Shown here in pieces: positions 45,905-54,595 of a DNA stretch of 64,000 nucleotides. The stretch covers positions 3,100,001 to 3,164,000 of the forward strand of contig NZ_CP012996.1 in the NCBI RefSeq assembly GCF_001412655.1, read 5' to 3'. Origin of the DNA: Pedobacter sp. PACM 27299. Its GTDB lineage: Bacteria > Bacteroidota > Bacteroidia > Sphingobacteriales > Sphingobacteriaceae. The notes beneath the pieces were generated by a model, which was not told the DNA's origin, searched no databases, and worked only from the letters and a program-made list of their open reading frames with translations. The position numbers and the translations under genes were made by a program. How positions within the stretch are numbered: position 1 is the stretch's first letter; each line of letters opens with the position of its first letter.

Positions 45905-46803
45905 ATGGAAGAAATAGTAAAACTGGAAAGCGTAAATACGTATAATAAAATGCTTGGTGTAGAAACGCTGCATCCTTTGGTAACGGTGATCGACTTATCA
46001 AAAGCGAAGCCGATGACTGCACAAACTTTGAATTTTGGACTGTACGCGATTTATCTTAAGGAATTAAAATGTGGTGAATTGAGGTATGGGCGTAATAATT
46101 ACGATTATCAGGAAGGAACCCTTGTATTTATTGCTCCAGGTCAGGTCGTTGGTGTTCAACCTAGTGTAGAAACAATCGAACCCAAAGGCTGGGGACTGGT
46201 TTTTGATCCGGAGCTGATTAAAGGGACGCATTTAGGAAAACACATTGCCGATTATTCCTTCTTTTCTTATGATGTGAATGAAGCCCTGCACCTTTCTGAA
46301 AAAGAGAGACAACTAGTGATGGATTGCCTGGGGAAAATTGAATACGAATTACAGCAATCTATTGATACAAACATAGTAAAACCCTGATCACTTCTAATAT
46401 AGAGCTGTTTTTAAATTACTGCATCCGCTTTTACGACCGCCAGTTCATTACCAGAGACAATACCCACAAAGGGGTTTTACAACGATTTGAGGAATTGTTG
46501 AACAATTACTTCTCTGCTGAGCGATCAAAAACACTCGGATTGCCTTCCGTTGCTTATTGTGCTTCGGAATTGAACCTTTCTCCTAATTATTTCGGAGATT
46601 TGATGAAGAAAGAAACCGGGAAGTCAGCACAGGAATACATCCAGGCGAAAGTGATCGATGTGGCCAAAGACAAGATTTTTGATAGAGAGAAATCCATTAG
46701 CGAAGTTGCTTATGAACTCGGCTTCAAATACCCGCAGCACTTTACCCGGGTATTTAAACAAAGAACAGGTATGTCGCCAAATGACTACCGCAATTTAAAT
46801 TAA
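45905..46803 (+). pseudogene. AraC-family regulator split by a single frameshift
   Basis: The 5' frame from ATG 45905 encodes an AraC-type cupin sensor domain (about 160 residues, ending ELQQSIDTNIVK) and stops at 46387. In the phase of 46381 the coding sequence continues directly with TLITSNIELFLNYCIRFYDR and runs to 46803. It includes a full two-helix-turn-helix DNA-binding domain (LPSVAYCASELNLSPNYFGDLMKKETG and ISEVAYELGFKYPQHFTRVFKQRTGMSP). One missing base in the A-run at 46378-46381 explains the split. Everything else is intact, so the event is recent, a sequencing error, or a slippage switch. The neighbours suggest it controlled the divergent aldo/keto reductase. Confidence 0.85.
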
Positions 46804-46805
46804 AG

Positions 46806-47807
46806 ATGATTGACGAAAGTCCAAAACGTTTTGATAGAATCGTAGCCATCCTGATCCAGCTGCAGTCCAGCCGTGTAGTAAAAGCACAGGAATTGGCGGA
46901 TCGTTTTCAGGTCAGCCTGCGCACCATATACAGGGATATTCGCAGCCTGGAAAGCTCTGGAGTGCCCATCCTGTCGGAAACTGGAACGGGTTATTCGATC
47001 ATGGAAGGTTACCGTCTGCCTCCAGTGATGTTTACAAGGGAAGAAGCAGGGAGTTTTGTAGCAGCCGAAAAACTCATGCAGCAAATGACCGACAAAACCC
47101 TGGGTGCCTATTTCTGCTCGGCCATGTTCAAAGTGAAATCTGTGCTGCGAAACAAGGATAAAGATTGGATTACTGCTTTAGAATCGCAAATTCTTGTTAA
47201 ACCTTATCAGGAACTTTTCAATAAGAACATACCGGATGCGCTGGAAATCATTATGGAAGGGATTGCCTCGCAAAAACAGGTATCTTTGTTGTACCAGGCA
47301 TTCACAGCTGATGAGCCGGGGCAAAGGACGATCGAACCTGTAGGGTTGTTCCATGAGCATAACTACTGGTACGTCTTAGGATTTTGTCACCTACGACAAG
47401 ATTATAGGCAATTCCGTACCGACCGTATTGTTCAGATTCGACGTACAGAACTACCTTACCTTAAAGAACACGATTCCCTGGAGCAGCTGCGGAGCAAAGA
47501 ATATGTTCCGGAGGGGAAAATTCTGGTTAGAATACTAGTAGATAAAAAGATAGGAAAATATATAAAAAGCAGCAAAAGCTATTATGGTTTCCTGGGAGAA
47601 GAGGATAGGGGCAGTCAGATGGAGATGTCTTTTATGACTTCATGTACTGATGAAGGTTTTGCTCGCTGGTATATGATGTTTGGTGATTATGCTGAAATCC
47701 TGGAACCAGAATCACTGAAAGTACAGGTACAGCAGCTGGCGATGAAAGTAATTGCGAGCTTAGGGATTCTTGAGCCGGTATTGGAATCGGAAACGTTGAC
47801 TGGCTAA
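46806..47807 (+). CDS. YafY-type HTH/WYL-domain transcriptional regulator
   Basis: A 333-residue regulator. The N-terminal helix-turn-helix (about 8-65) has RFDRIVAILIQLQ and AQELADRFQVSLRTIYRDIRSLESSGVPI. A WYL domain (about 135-215) has QVSLLYQAFTADEPGQRTIEPVGLFHEHNYWYVLGFC, and a WCX C-terminal extension follows. WYL proteins sense ligands or nucleic acids and often regulate stress or defence genes. It starts 3 bp after the broken AraC gene and converges on a DinB gene, a frequent pairing that suggests they are functionally linked. Confidence 0.9.
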   Translation: MIDESPKRFDRIVAILIQLQSSRVVKAQELADRFQVSLRTIYRDIRSLESSGVPILSETGTGYSIMEGYRLPPVMFTREEAGSFVAAEKLMQQMTDKTLGAYFCSAMFKVKSVLRNKDKDWITALESQILVKPYQELFNKNIPDALEIIMEGIASQKQVSLLYQAFTADEPGQRTIEPVGLFHEHNYWYVLGFCHLRQDYRQFRTDRIVQIRRTELPYLKEHDSLEQLRSKEYVPEGKILVRILVDKKIGKYIKSSKSYYGFLGEEDRGSQMEMSFMTSCTDEGFARWYMMFGDYAEILEPESLKVQVQQLAMKVIASLGILEPVLESETLTG

Positions 47808-47865
47808 GAAAAGCGATCAGTTGAGGAGTATTGCCGAATAAAGCAATCCAGTCATTTATAGAAAT

Positions 47866-47904
47866 GGGTTTGTCTTGCCGGCTTAACCGAAACAAGACAA
47901 ACCC
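47866..47904. terminator. Terminator-like hairpin between convergent genes
   Basis: A perfect 12-bp stem GGGTTTGTCTTG (47866-47877) / CAAGACAAACCC (47893-47904) lies 58 bp after the WYL gene and 6 bp from the DinB stop. Flanks are A/T-mixed, with no long T-run on either side. Confidence 0.65.
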
Positions 47905-47910
47905 AAATGG

Positions 47911-48390
47911 CTATCTTTCATAAAAGAAAGGCGGTTGAATGCCCAAACTGCGCAGATAAACATAACCTTCTCCACGGTGGTGGATTTCATTGTCAATAAA
48001 GTAAAAAATAGAAGACCATACCGTTCCCTGGTATCTGCCGAAGATGGTAATCTGTTCTCCGAATCTTTCTTCAGGAATCTGTGCCCAATAGGTATTGATT
48101 TTTTCCGTTGCCTCATCCCATAATTTTAGCAATTGTTCTTTTTGGTTGATGCCTTCGAAATGCTCATTCAGTTCGCCGATCTGCTCCGTGGCAATTTCCT
48201 CTATTCCTGATGCCCCAATGCCTAAAAGTTCCATGATCATTCCGGAGAAAGTACGCATACCTCCAATAGAATGTTCGAAAAGATCCTTTTCCGGAAAGGC
48301 CTCAATAGTTCTTCGGGTTAAATTTCGGTGTCCTTGCCAATGTGCTAATAATTCTGTTGGGCTGATGACTTGTGTGGTGCTTGTATTCAT
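47911..48390 (-). CDS. DinB-family protein
   Basis: A 159-residue four-helix DinB/YfiT-like protein. The metal-ligand histidines are placed as in the family: LLAHWQGHRNLTRR near the N-terminus and NEIHHRGEGYVYLRSLG in the last helix. A middle helix with GGMRTFSGMIMELL is present. These proteins bind a divalent metal and act in thiol transfer or stress responses. The start is ATG 48390. It is convergent with the WYL regulator, which may control it. Confidence 0.88.
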   Translation of the reverse strand: MNTSTTQVISPTELLAHWQGHRNLTRRTIEAFPEKDLFEHSIGGMRTFSGMIMELLGIGASGIEEIATEQIGELNEHFEGINQKEQLLKLWDEATEKINTYWAQIPEERFGEQITIFGRYQGTVWSSIFYFIDNEIHHRGEGYVYLRSLGIQPPFFYER

Positions 48391-48490
48391 GGTTTATTTT
48401 TTTAGATGGTGATCAATTAATAAGTCAAATCTAAAATGGTGGGATGACAACAGTATGTCAGGAGCTTTTACACGCCATAAAATAAAAGCA

Positions 48491-48525
48491 AAAACCCCGC
48501 TTATTTCTAGGATAAGTGGGGTTTT
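48491..48525 (-). terminator. Rho-independent terminator after the S41 peptidase gene
   Basis: A 14-bp stem AAAACCCCGCTTAT (48491-48504) / ATAAGTGGGGTTTT (48512-48525) with one G-U pair and a 7-nt loop; the A-run gives a U-tail for minus-strand transcripts. It lies 18 bp after the stop at 48543. Confidence 0.85.
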
Positions 48526-48542
48526 GTAAGTTTTGAGGCGAA

Positions 48543-49934
48543 CTATTTCGTTTTGGAGATGCGGTCTATTGCGGCATCGCTAAACTGGTCGCCATTGTAA
48601 AAAGTATGGTAGAAATCAAACCGGTTTCTAGGGTAATTAAGTTCTATATGGACTGGAACACCTGTTCCTTCATAAGTTTTTCCACTCCTATCCATATAAA
48701 TCTCATTTGATAAGCTAAACTCCCATCCAATAGGTAATTCTTTCCATAAGATCTCAGAGAAAATACCGTTTGTTCTCGTGCCTATACTCGTAATATTCGG
48801 ATAACTGCGTGCTGATAAGGCGAAAATTTCTGCCGCACTTGCTGTATTTGGACCTGTCAGCAGGAATACTTTACCCTTATAATTGGCTTTCGAGGATTGC
48901 TGAACATAAGTTTGCTTTTTGGTGTTCCCTTGAGCGGTTTTAGCAGTGACTGTAATTACAGGCTTACTTTCTCCAACAAAATAACTCAGCAGTCTTAATG
49001 CTACTGTTTCCAGTCCACCACCATTGAAACGAAGGTCGATCGCCATGGAATCCGTCTTTGCAAGGTCAGCAAAAACCTTTTTCATAATGGTGTCAACTCC
49101 TTTAATTTCGTCATCAAACTGCTCCATTGCCGGCTTCAAATCTTTGATCTCCTCGTATTTTTTCAAGAATGTCGGCAAAGCTTGTTCTTCCGGAGACAAA
49201 TAATTCGCAAAGTTATTCATGTCATTGATGATGATATATCCGGTATTCGAACCTTTTATTTTCCCCCAACTGATCACCCCGTGGTTATAAACATGCACGT
49301 TTTCCAAGTATTTATTCTTGATACCCTGAATGACATCATTTGTTTTTCGCTTGACTCCAGTACTTGTTGCCGGAGTTTTTGTCTGTAGAGAATCTGGAAT
49401 TTCCAACCTGATATGACCGTCGCCTAACTGCTTCACTAATGCTGTTAGGATCTCCGATAGTTCTTTTGGAGAATGGGCTTGCTTTGCCTTTGGCAGGTAT
49501 TCTTTATAAACTTGTTGCCAATCTACATTTCGCTCCTTAAAAAACGCGTAATTGTCGTTGAAGGTTTCCCAAAAAATCTTGAAATTATCCTCATAAGAGG
49601 CAGTAGAGGGAGGAGTACTGCCGCAATTGCCTGGCAAAGCAGGTACCTTTTTGAAAACATAGTTCACTATTCCACCTGGGTTAAGTACCAGTTCATTCTT
49701 ACTTAAAGAAATAATTTTGAACCTACCATTCAATTTGCCTTCTGCCAGCGACTTACAATTTAGACGGTCTAGGTTATAATAGGTAAATGTGGAATCTACA
49801 ATTTTTAAACCTCTTCCGTAACCTTCCTGAATCCAGTTGGTATTTTTTAATAGTTTTTCTTGTTTTTGCTGAGCTTGAGCAGCAAAGCTGATCAAAAGAA
49901 TAAAAATGAATAGAGCGGGTTTAAGGTTCTTCAT
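48543..49934 (-). CDS. Secreted S41-family peptidase
   Basis: A 463-residue periplasmic protease with a signal peptide ending QAQQ (about 22). A lipocalin-like beta domain (about 30-100, TNWIQEGYGRGLKI) is followed by a helical N-terminal S41 region (about 110-170) and no clear PDZ. The catalytic core has MAIDLRFNGGG and GKVFLLTGPNTASAAEIFAL with nucleophile S366 and the nearby Glu, plus GTGVPVHIELNYP near the end. It resembles the tricorn/C-terminal-processing protease group that trims peptides in the envelope. It is head to head with a second S41 gene at 50124 over a 190-bp gap. Confidence 0.88.
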   Translation of the reverse strand: MKNLKPALFIFILLISFAAQAQQKQEKLLKNTNWIQEGYGRGLKIVDSTFTYYNLDRLNCKSLAEGKLNGRFKIISLSKNELVLNPGGIVNYVFKKVPALPGNCGSTPPSTASYEDNFKIFWETFNDNYAFFKERNVDWQQVYKEYLPKAKQAHSPKELSEILTALVKQLGDGHIRLEIPDSLQTKTPATSTGVKRKTNDVIQGIKNKYLENVHVYNHGVISWGKIKGSNTGYIIINDMNNFANYLSPEEQALPTFLKKYEEIKDLKPAMEQFDDEIKGVDTIMKKVFADLAKTDSMAIDLRFNGGGLETVALRLLSYFVGESKPVITVTAKTAQGNTKKQTYVQQSSKANYKGKVFLLTGPNTASAAEIFALSARSYPNITSIGTRTNGIFSEILWKELPIGWEFSLSNEIYMDRSGKTYEGTGVPVHIELNYPRNRFDFYHTFYNGDQFSDAAIDRISKTK

Positions 49935-50123
49935 GTTTGTTTGGGCTGCTTAAAAATTTTAGCGTTTAAGTATAGGACACCATATAAAATGTTTTGTTGC
50001 AGTTAGCGGGGTAATAATTGAAACTATTGCTAAAACAATAAGTGCCAATAGGTTTTTTAACATAAGTTAACATTATTTTAGTGCTGAGCTTGCTATATTT
50101 ATCAAAAACTAAATCTCTCCTCT

Positions 50124-51866
50124 ATGTTGAAAGGAAAATATCTGTTCATCTTTCTATTTGCTCTATCCTTAAATGTACAAGCTCAATTGACGGATTCCAC
50201 GGATCGGTATAAAAAAGCGAATCTGGACAAAGAATTTCTAACAGGCTCCAAAATCGTTTTCGATCAACCAAGCAATTTTCAAATCAGCAGTCTGGAATTA
50301 CTGGCTAAAGTATGGGGCTTTTTAAAGTACCACCATCCGGCAATTGCAAAAGGGGATTACAACTGGGATTTTGAACTTTTTAGAATGACACCTAAACTGT
50401 TAGTCGTTAAAACCCTTAAAGAGAGAAATGAATTACTTTCTAAGTGGATTTATGCTTTAGGTCCATTTGAAAATGGGAAAACCATCAGACCAGCTAAAGC
50501 GCAGATAAAATACGAATTGAATTTCGACTGGTTTAAGTCCAGCAAGTTCAGCCCCGAACTGATCAGCCAGCTAAATGCAGTTAAAAATGCAGATCGTACA
50601 GCAGGAAGTTATTATGTGAAAATGTATGATGCAGAAACACCGGTCGCTATTTTTAAAAACGAAGGTGATTACAGCAGTTTTAAATATCCGGATGCCGGTT
50701 ACCGTTTACTGGGCCTATTCAAATTCTGGAACAGTTACGAATACTTTTCTCCTTATCGAAACCTACTGGATAAACCATGGTCGGGGATACTCAAGGAGTA
50801 TATTCCTAAGTTGATTGCCGCCAAGAACGAGCTGGATTATAAACTCACCATGGCTGCGCTGATCGCTGAAACACAAGATTCACATTCCGACATTTCTCCT
50901 TACGATATAGCTTTCAGAGGTTTTTACGGTACATTTACACCGAAAATGACCATTGCTTTTGTAGACGACCAAGCTGTCGTGACAAACAGTACGGAGGATG
51001 GGAGTTTGAATGCCTTAAAAAAAGGAGATGTGATTCAAAGCATCAACAATGTTCCAATCTCGAAACTAATGAAAGAAAAGCTGCCGTATGTCAGCGCTTC
51101 TAACTACGCTACCCAATTGAGAAAGCTAACGACCATTTTGTTGAGGACCAATGATACATTGATGCAGGTCAGCTTTATCCGTGACGACAAATCTGAACAG
51201 CTCAGCTTGAAATGTTATCCATTCAACCGTCGGGAAAAGCGTGCAGCACCTGTAGATTCCGGCTTTAAAATGATCAATAAAGACATCGCTTATATTCATG
51301 CCAGCAGGATAGAAACAAGACTGAAATCGGTGATGCCAATGGCGATGCAGGCAAAAGCCATGATTCTAGACCTGAGAACCTATCCTAAGCCCACCAGTTT
51401 TGCCTGGGATCTGGCGAAATACATTTTCGATGCACCGAAAGAAGTAGCCAGATATACTGCTGGAAGTACAGAAATACCTGGACTGTTCAGCTATATGCCT
51501 GATGATTATATGGCCCAGGTGAGGATCGGAGTAGCGAATGTAAATCCTTATCTGGGGAAAATCATTGTTTTGGTCAATGAAGAAACGCAGAGTCTGGGGG
51601 AGTTGTCTGCCATGGCTTTGCGCGCCGGTCCAAATACGATCATTGTTGGCAGTCAAACTGCCGGAGCAGATGGTTCAGTAGGGATGCCGGTGACTTTCCC
51701 TGGGGGAATTGTTACAGGATTTACCCAGATCGGCGTTTATTATCCAGATGGAAAAGAGACACAAAGGATAGGTATTATACCCGATGTGAAGGTTAAACCT
51801 AGCGTCAAAGGCATTAAAGAAGGTCGTGATGAAATGTTGGAGAAAGCCATTTCTTTACTGAATTAG
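50124..51866 (+). CDS. Secreted S41-family peptidase with PDZ domain
   Basis: A 580-residue periplasmic protease with a signal peptide ending NVQAQ. A helical N-terminal region (about 50-280, LLAKVWGFLKYHHPAIAKGDYNWDFELF) is followed by a PDZ-like domain (about 285-375, LKKGDVIQSINNVPISKLM) and an S41 core with AMILDLRTYP, VLVNEETQSLGELSAMAL and nucleophile S490 (SLGE), followed by GSQTAGADGSVGMPVTFPGG. It probably cleaves exposed C-termini or peptides in the periplasm. It differs in architecture from the divergent S41 gene, so they are not a recent duplicate. Confidence 0.88.
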   Translation: MLKGKYLFIFLFALSLNVQAQLTDSTDRYKKANLDKEFLTGSKIVFDQPSNFQISSLELLAKVWGFLKYHHPAIAKGDYNWDFELFRMTPKLLVVKTLKERNELLSKWIYALGPFENGKTIRPAKAQIKYELNFDWFKSSKFSPELISQLNAVKNADRTAGSYYVKMYDAETPVAIFKNEGDYSSFKYPDAGYRLLGLFKFWNSYEYFSPYRNLLDKPWSGILKEYIPKLIAAKNELDYKLTMAALIAETQDSHSDISPYDIAFRGFYGTFTPKMTIAFVDDQAVVTNSTEDGSLNALKKGDVIQSINNVPISKLMKEKLPYVSASNYATQLRKLTTILLRTNDTLMQVSFIRDDKSEQLSLKCYPFNRREKRAAPVDSGFKMINKDIAYIHASRIETRLKSVMPMAMQAKAMILDLRTYPKPTSFAWDLAKYIFDAPKEVARYTAGSTEIPGLFSYMPDDYMAQVRIGVANVNPYLGKIIVLVNEETQSLGELSAMALRAGPNTIIVGSQTAGADGSVGMPVTFPGGIVTGFTQIGVYYPDGKETQRIGIIPDVKVKPSVKGIKEGRDEMLEKAISLLN

Positions 51867-51909
51867 CTGAGCACTGAGATTGATATGGAAACAATAAAAT
51901 ACTGTTGTG

Positions 51910-52443
51910 ATGAGGAAATACATTTTGATTCTTTTGGCGTTCATTCTGATGAGCAGTTGCTTTTCAAGCAGAAATCAATATAAAGCGCTCAGAATACCAC
52001 TCTGGCGCTTTTCTGTAAAGCCAAGTGTATCTTCCGAGATCTATTCATTAATTGATACCACTGCGCTGTATTTTAATGTAAGGGTAAATGGAGAAGATAG
52101 TCTAGATCATGGCAGAGGGAAGCTTGTAGCAGTAACTGAAAGCCAGAACTCCTTAAAATTTTACGCCAATGGTAGGGTAGCGCAGTTTTGGGCGGTAGAT
52201 TTTCAAAAACCACAATCTTTAAATCCTGCACGCGGGAAAATGGGAATGTATGGAACCTCGGGGAAAAAAGAAGGTTTTTATGTCGAGGATGTTTCTCAAT
52301 CCCCACAAGCCGGAGTCTTCCTGCTGAAAGATAAGATCACTTCAAAAGGGGATACCTTGTATCTAGACAATGGTCAATATAATTATATGTACATCAAACG
52401 TAAAATACCAGTAGAGTTACTGATTTTTAAACCAGACTGGTAG
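51910..52443 (+). CDS. Small lipoprotein, unknown function
   Basis: A 177-residue lipoprotein from the ATG at 51910 with the lipobox MSSC (C17). The mature part is beta-rich with GRGKLVAVTESQNSLKFYANGRVAQFW and KGDTLYLDNGQYNYMYIKRK, which suggests a compact beta-barrel. No family is recognised. It starts 44 bp after the S41 gene on the same strand and may be co-transcribed with it. The upstream GTG at 51907 is a possible but less likely start. Confidence 0.7.
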   Translation: MRKYILILLAFILMSSCFSSRNQYKALRIPLWRFSVKPSVSSEIYSLIDTTALYFNVRVNGEDSLDHGRGKLVAVTESQNSLKFYANGRVAQFWAVDFQKPQSLNPARGKMGMYGTSGKKEGFYVEDVSQSPQAGVFLLKDKITSKGDTLYLDNGQYNYMYIKRKIPVELLIFKPDW

Positions 52444-52456
52444 ATCACACGACAGG

Positions 52457-53326
52457 TTATTCTTGAAGCTGACTGGTGACGTATCCTGAGGTATCATACC
52501 GCCAAACCAGCTGCTGCTGTTCCAGTGATATTTTGTGGATCAACCGTCCTGGTGTTTCACCAGACAAGCTATTAAATTCTTTGATGAAATGTGCTTGGTC
52601 GTAAAACTGATGCTGATAGGCTATGGCCGTTAAATCTACCTTTTTTGAGTATTTCATCGCATCTAAGGCTTTGCGGAACCGAAGCGTTTGCAAATATTTT
52701 TTCGGGCTTTGCCCGACCTCAGCCATGAATATCCGGTACAGGGTGGAAACATTGATGTTCATCTCTTTAGCGAGTTGTTCCACATGTAGTTCTTGGGCTA
52801 ATGGACTGTGGATATGCTGCAGTAATTTACCCAATCTCATCTCATTTCTTTGCCAGATGATGCTTTTAACCAGGAGTTCTTCCAGGATAACCACTCTTTT
52901 GGCCTGATCGTCGGCTGCAAATAATTCTGCTAAAACCGATGAATCTTCTTTGAAAATCCTTTCAAAAGGATGATCATCATCCAGTAATGCGGCATAACGT
53001 TCTTTTGTAAATGCAGTTAAGGCCCCAGGATGAAAAATGATACATATTTGATCTACCTCCGCATGAATGTCTACCTGGAAAGGTTGCTGATGGAAGGCGT
53101 AAATGCGGCTGCTAAATTTTCCAACTCCTTTATTCAGGATACACCTGTTTTCTGTGGCGTTTTTGAGGTAACTGATTTGGTTATTCTGATATAGCGCAAG
53201 GCATAAGTTGGTATTGGGGAAAGTAGTATAATGGATGGGGTAACCATGAGTATGGTTAAAAAAGATGTAGCACTGAATTAATTCTTTTAAGATAGGATTA
53301 TAACTATTGCGGATGACAGTTTGCAT
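52457..53326 (-). CDS. AraC-family transcriptional regulator
   Basis: A 289-residue regulator. The N-terminal DUF6597-type sensor domain (about 5-150) contains FPNTNLCLALYQNN and the His-rich stretch YAFHQQPFQVDIHAEVDQICI. The C-terminal AraC DNA-binding domain (about 170-265) has LAQELHVEQLAKEMNINVSTLYRIFMAEVGQSP and LTAIAYQHQFYDQAHFIKEFNSLSGETPG. It ends 14 bp from the convergent lipoprotein gene. The target is unknown; the 360-bp region upstream of it holds no other gene. Confidence 0.88.
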   Translation of the reverse strand: MQTVIRNSYNPILKELIQCYIFFNHTHGYPIHYTTFPNTNLCLALYQNNQISYLKNATENRCILNKGVGKFSSRIYAFHQQPFQVDIHAEVDQICIIFHPGALTAFTKERYAALLDDDHPFERIFKEDSSVLAELFAADDQAKRVVILEELLVKSIIWQRNEMRLGKLLQHIHSPLAQELHVEQLAKEMNINVSTLYRIFMAEVGQSPKKYLQTLRFRKALDAMKYSKKVDLTAIAYQHQFYDQAHFIKEFNSLSGETPGRLIHKISLEQQQLVWRYDTSGYVTSQLQE

Positions 53327-53686
53327 CTTATTTAATTTAGAAAGGGCTAATTTATGTTTTTTTGGAAATTAAACAACATTAACTGTAAATGAGATAGAGA
53401 TGCCCTCAATTACTATTTTAGTATCCATGAGGAATCTTATGGTGACTATCAGAACCCATGGGTACGTTTCGTATGCGGCTGTAGGTTTGTGAGTTTTTCA
53501 GTGTATTAACGGTAGGTTGCTAGGGCCTCTTCAGGTTAAATTACCCTTCCAACTTCTTTTGATCTTTCTTTTAACGCATTGAAAGTATATTATTTATTCT
53601 AGTTTTAATACTGGTGATGTGTTGATTATCTATTTGTTTAATAGTATATTGGTATGAATTAATTACAGCCTATTAACCGCTCCACT
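53327..53686. other. Intergenic region without genes
   Basis: A 360-bp AT-rich gap between the divergent AraC and DUF6266 genes. I see no gene, riboswitch or RNA. It carries a perfect 10-bp palindrome ACCCATGGGT at 53454-53463, which could be a binding site for the adjacent AraC protein (weak). Confidence 0.5.
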
Positions 53687-54427
53687 ATGGCAATATGTTA
53701 TGCAGGCCCGCATGGGCACCCTTCCGGCAAAATAGGAAAGCTGTTTTTTTACACTTTAAATGGGCAGCCAGTTTGCCGTTTGATCGGCAGACCTGGAAAA
53801 CCGAGTATAAATCAACTGGGTAACCGCCAAGCCATGTCGGTGACGATGAGCCTATTTAAGCCGATGGCCGATTTTATCAATGTCAGCTTTAAGCTGGAAG
53901 CGGAAGGGACGGTTAAAAACCCACACAATCTGGCGACTTCCTATAATAAGAAATATGCTTTAACAGGCCAGTATCCCAATATTAAAGTGGATTACAGCAA
54001 AGTAATCCTCAGTAAAGGAAGCCTGGAAATGGCCGAAGATTTAAAGCTCAGTAAGGGAGAGGAAGGCATTAATTTAAGCTGGAATACTGCTGGCTTTGAA
54101 AATGGTCGTTACGACGATATCCTGATGGTGATGGTGAGTCACCCGGATCGGGAACATGCAAGCAGTTTTCTAAATGCAGCAAAAAGAGAGGATGGAAGCT
54201 GTTTTATCCCAGTTCATTCGGAATGGATGAGGAATGGACAAATGGAAGTTTATGTCTGTTTTAAATCTGCGAGTGGGCAGTTGATTTCCGACAGTGCTTA
54301 TGCGGGCAACTTGAATGGCTTGGCAGAAAGTCAGAAAGAACAGGAAGAAAAAAACATTATAGTCTATTTAAAGTCCGTTTTCATTAGTTTGAAGCCAGTT
54401 AGTAGGATTAAAATCATTGGCTGTTGA
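53687..54427 (+). CDS. DUF6266-family protein
   Basis: A 246-residue protein without signal or membrane segments in its first 200 residues. The start MAICYAGPHGHPSGKIGKLFF and LNGQPVCRLIG, then NRQAMSVTMSLFKPMADFINVSFK, are the DUF6266 pattern, a family common in Pedobacter and relatives. These proteins occur in multi-copy loci and their function is unknown. The middle (KVILSKGSLEMAEDLKLS) and the fibronectin-like strands (INLSWNTAG) suggest a two-domain beta protein. The C-terminal 25 residues (IVYLKSVFISLKPV) are hydrophobic and atypical. It is a single gene. Confidence 0.78.
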   Translation: MAICYAGPHGHPSGKIGKLFFYTLNGQPVCRLIGRPGKPSINQLGNRQAMSVTMSLFKPMADFINVSFKLEAEGTVKNPHNLATSYNKKYALTGQYPNIKVDYSKVILSKGSLEMAEDLKLSKGEEGINLSWNTAGFENGRYDDILMVMVSHPDREHASSFLNAAKREDGSCFIPVHSEWMRNGQMEVYVCFKSASGQLISDSAYAGNLNGLAESQKEQEEKNIIVYLKSVFISLKPVSRIKIIGC

Positions 54428-54595
54428 AGTATTGTTTTCCTTTTTAAGATTTTGATTTTGGGAAACCGGTATAAAATGTAACAATAATGTTCAAAACTTT
54501 TACGACCATACTGTGCGATGAAACATACTGAGCGATGAAAAAGCAGCACCTAACCAATTGCAGCTTATTAATATTTGTAAATCATTAATCACAAA

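Noticed and set aside
46376..46495. Programmed frameshifting in the AraC gene
   Set aside because: The A-run is only four bases long and no downstream hairpin or typical slippery heptamer is present, so a simple one-base loss is the better explanation.
53454..53463. Palindrome ACCCATGGGT as a strong regulator site
   Set aside because: A single 10-bp palindrome in a 360-bp gap is weak evidence; noted only within the region entry.
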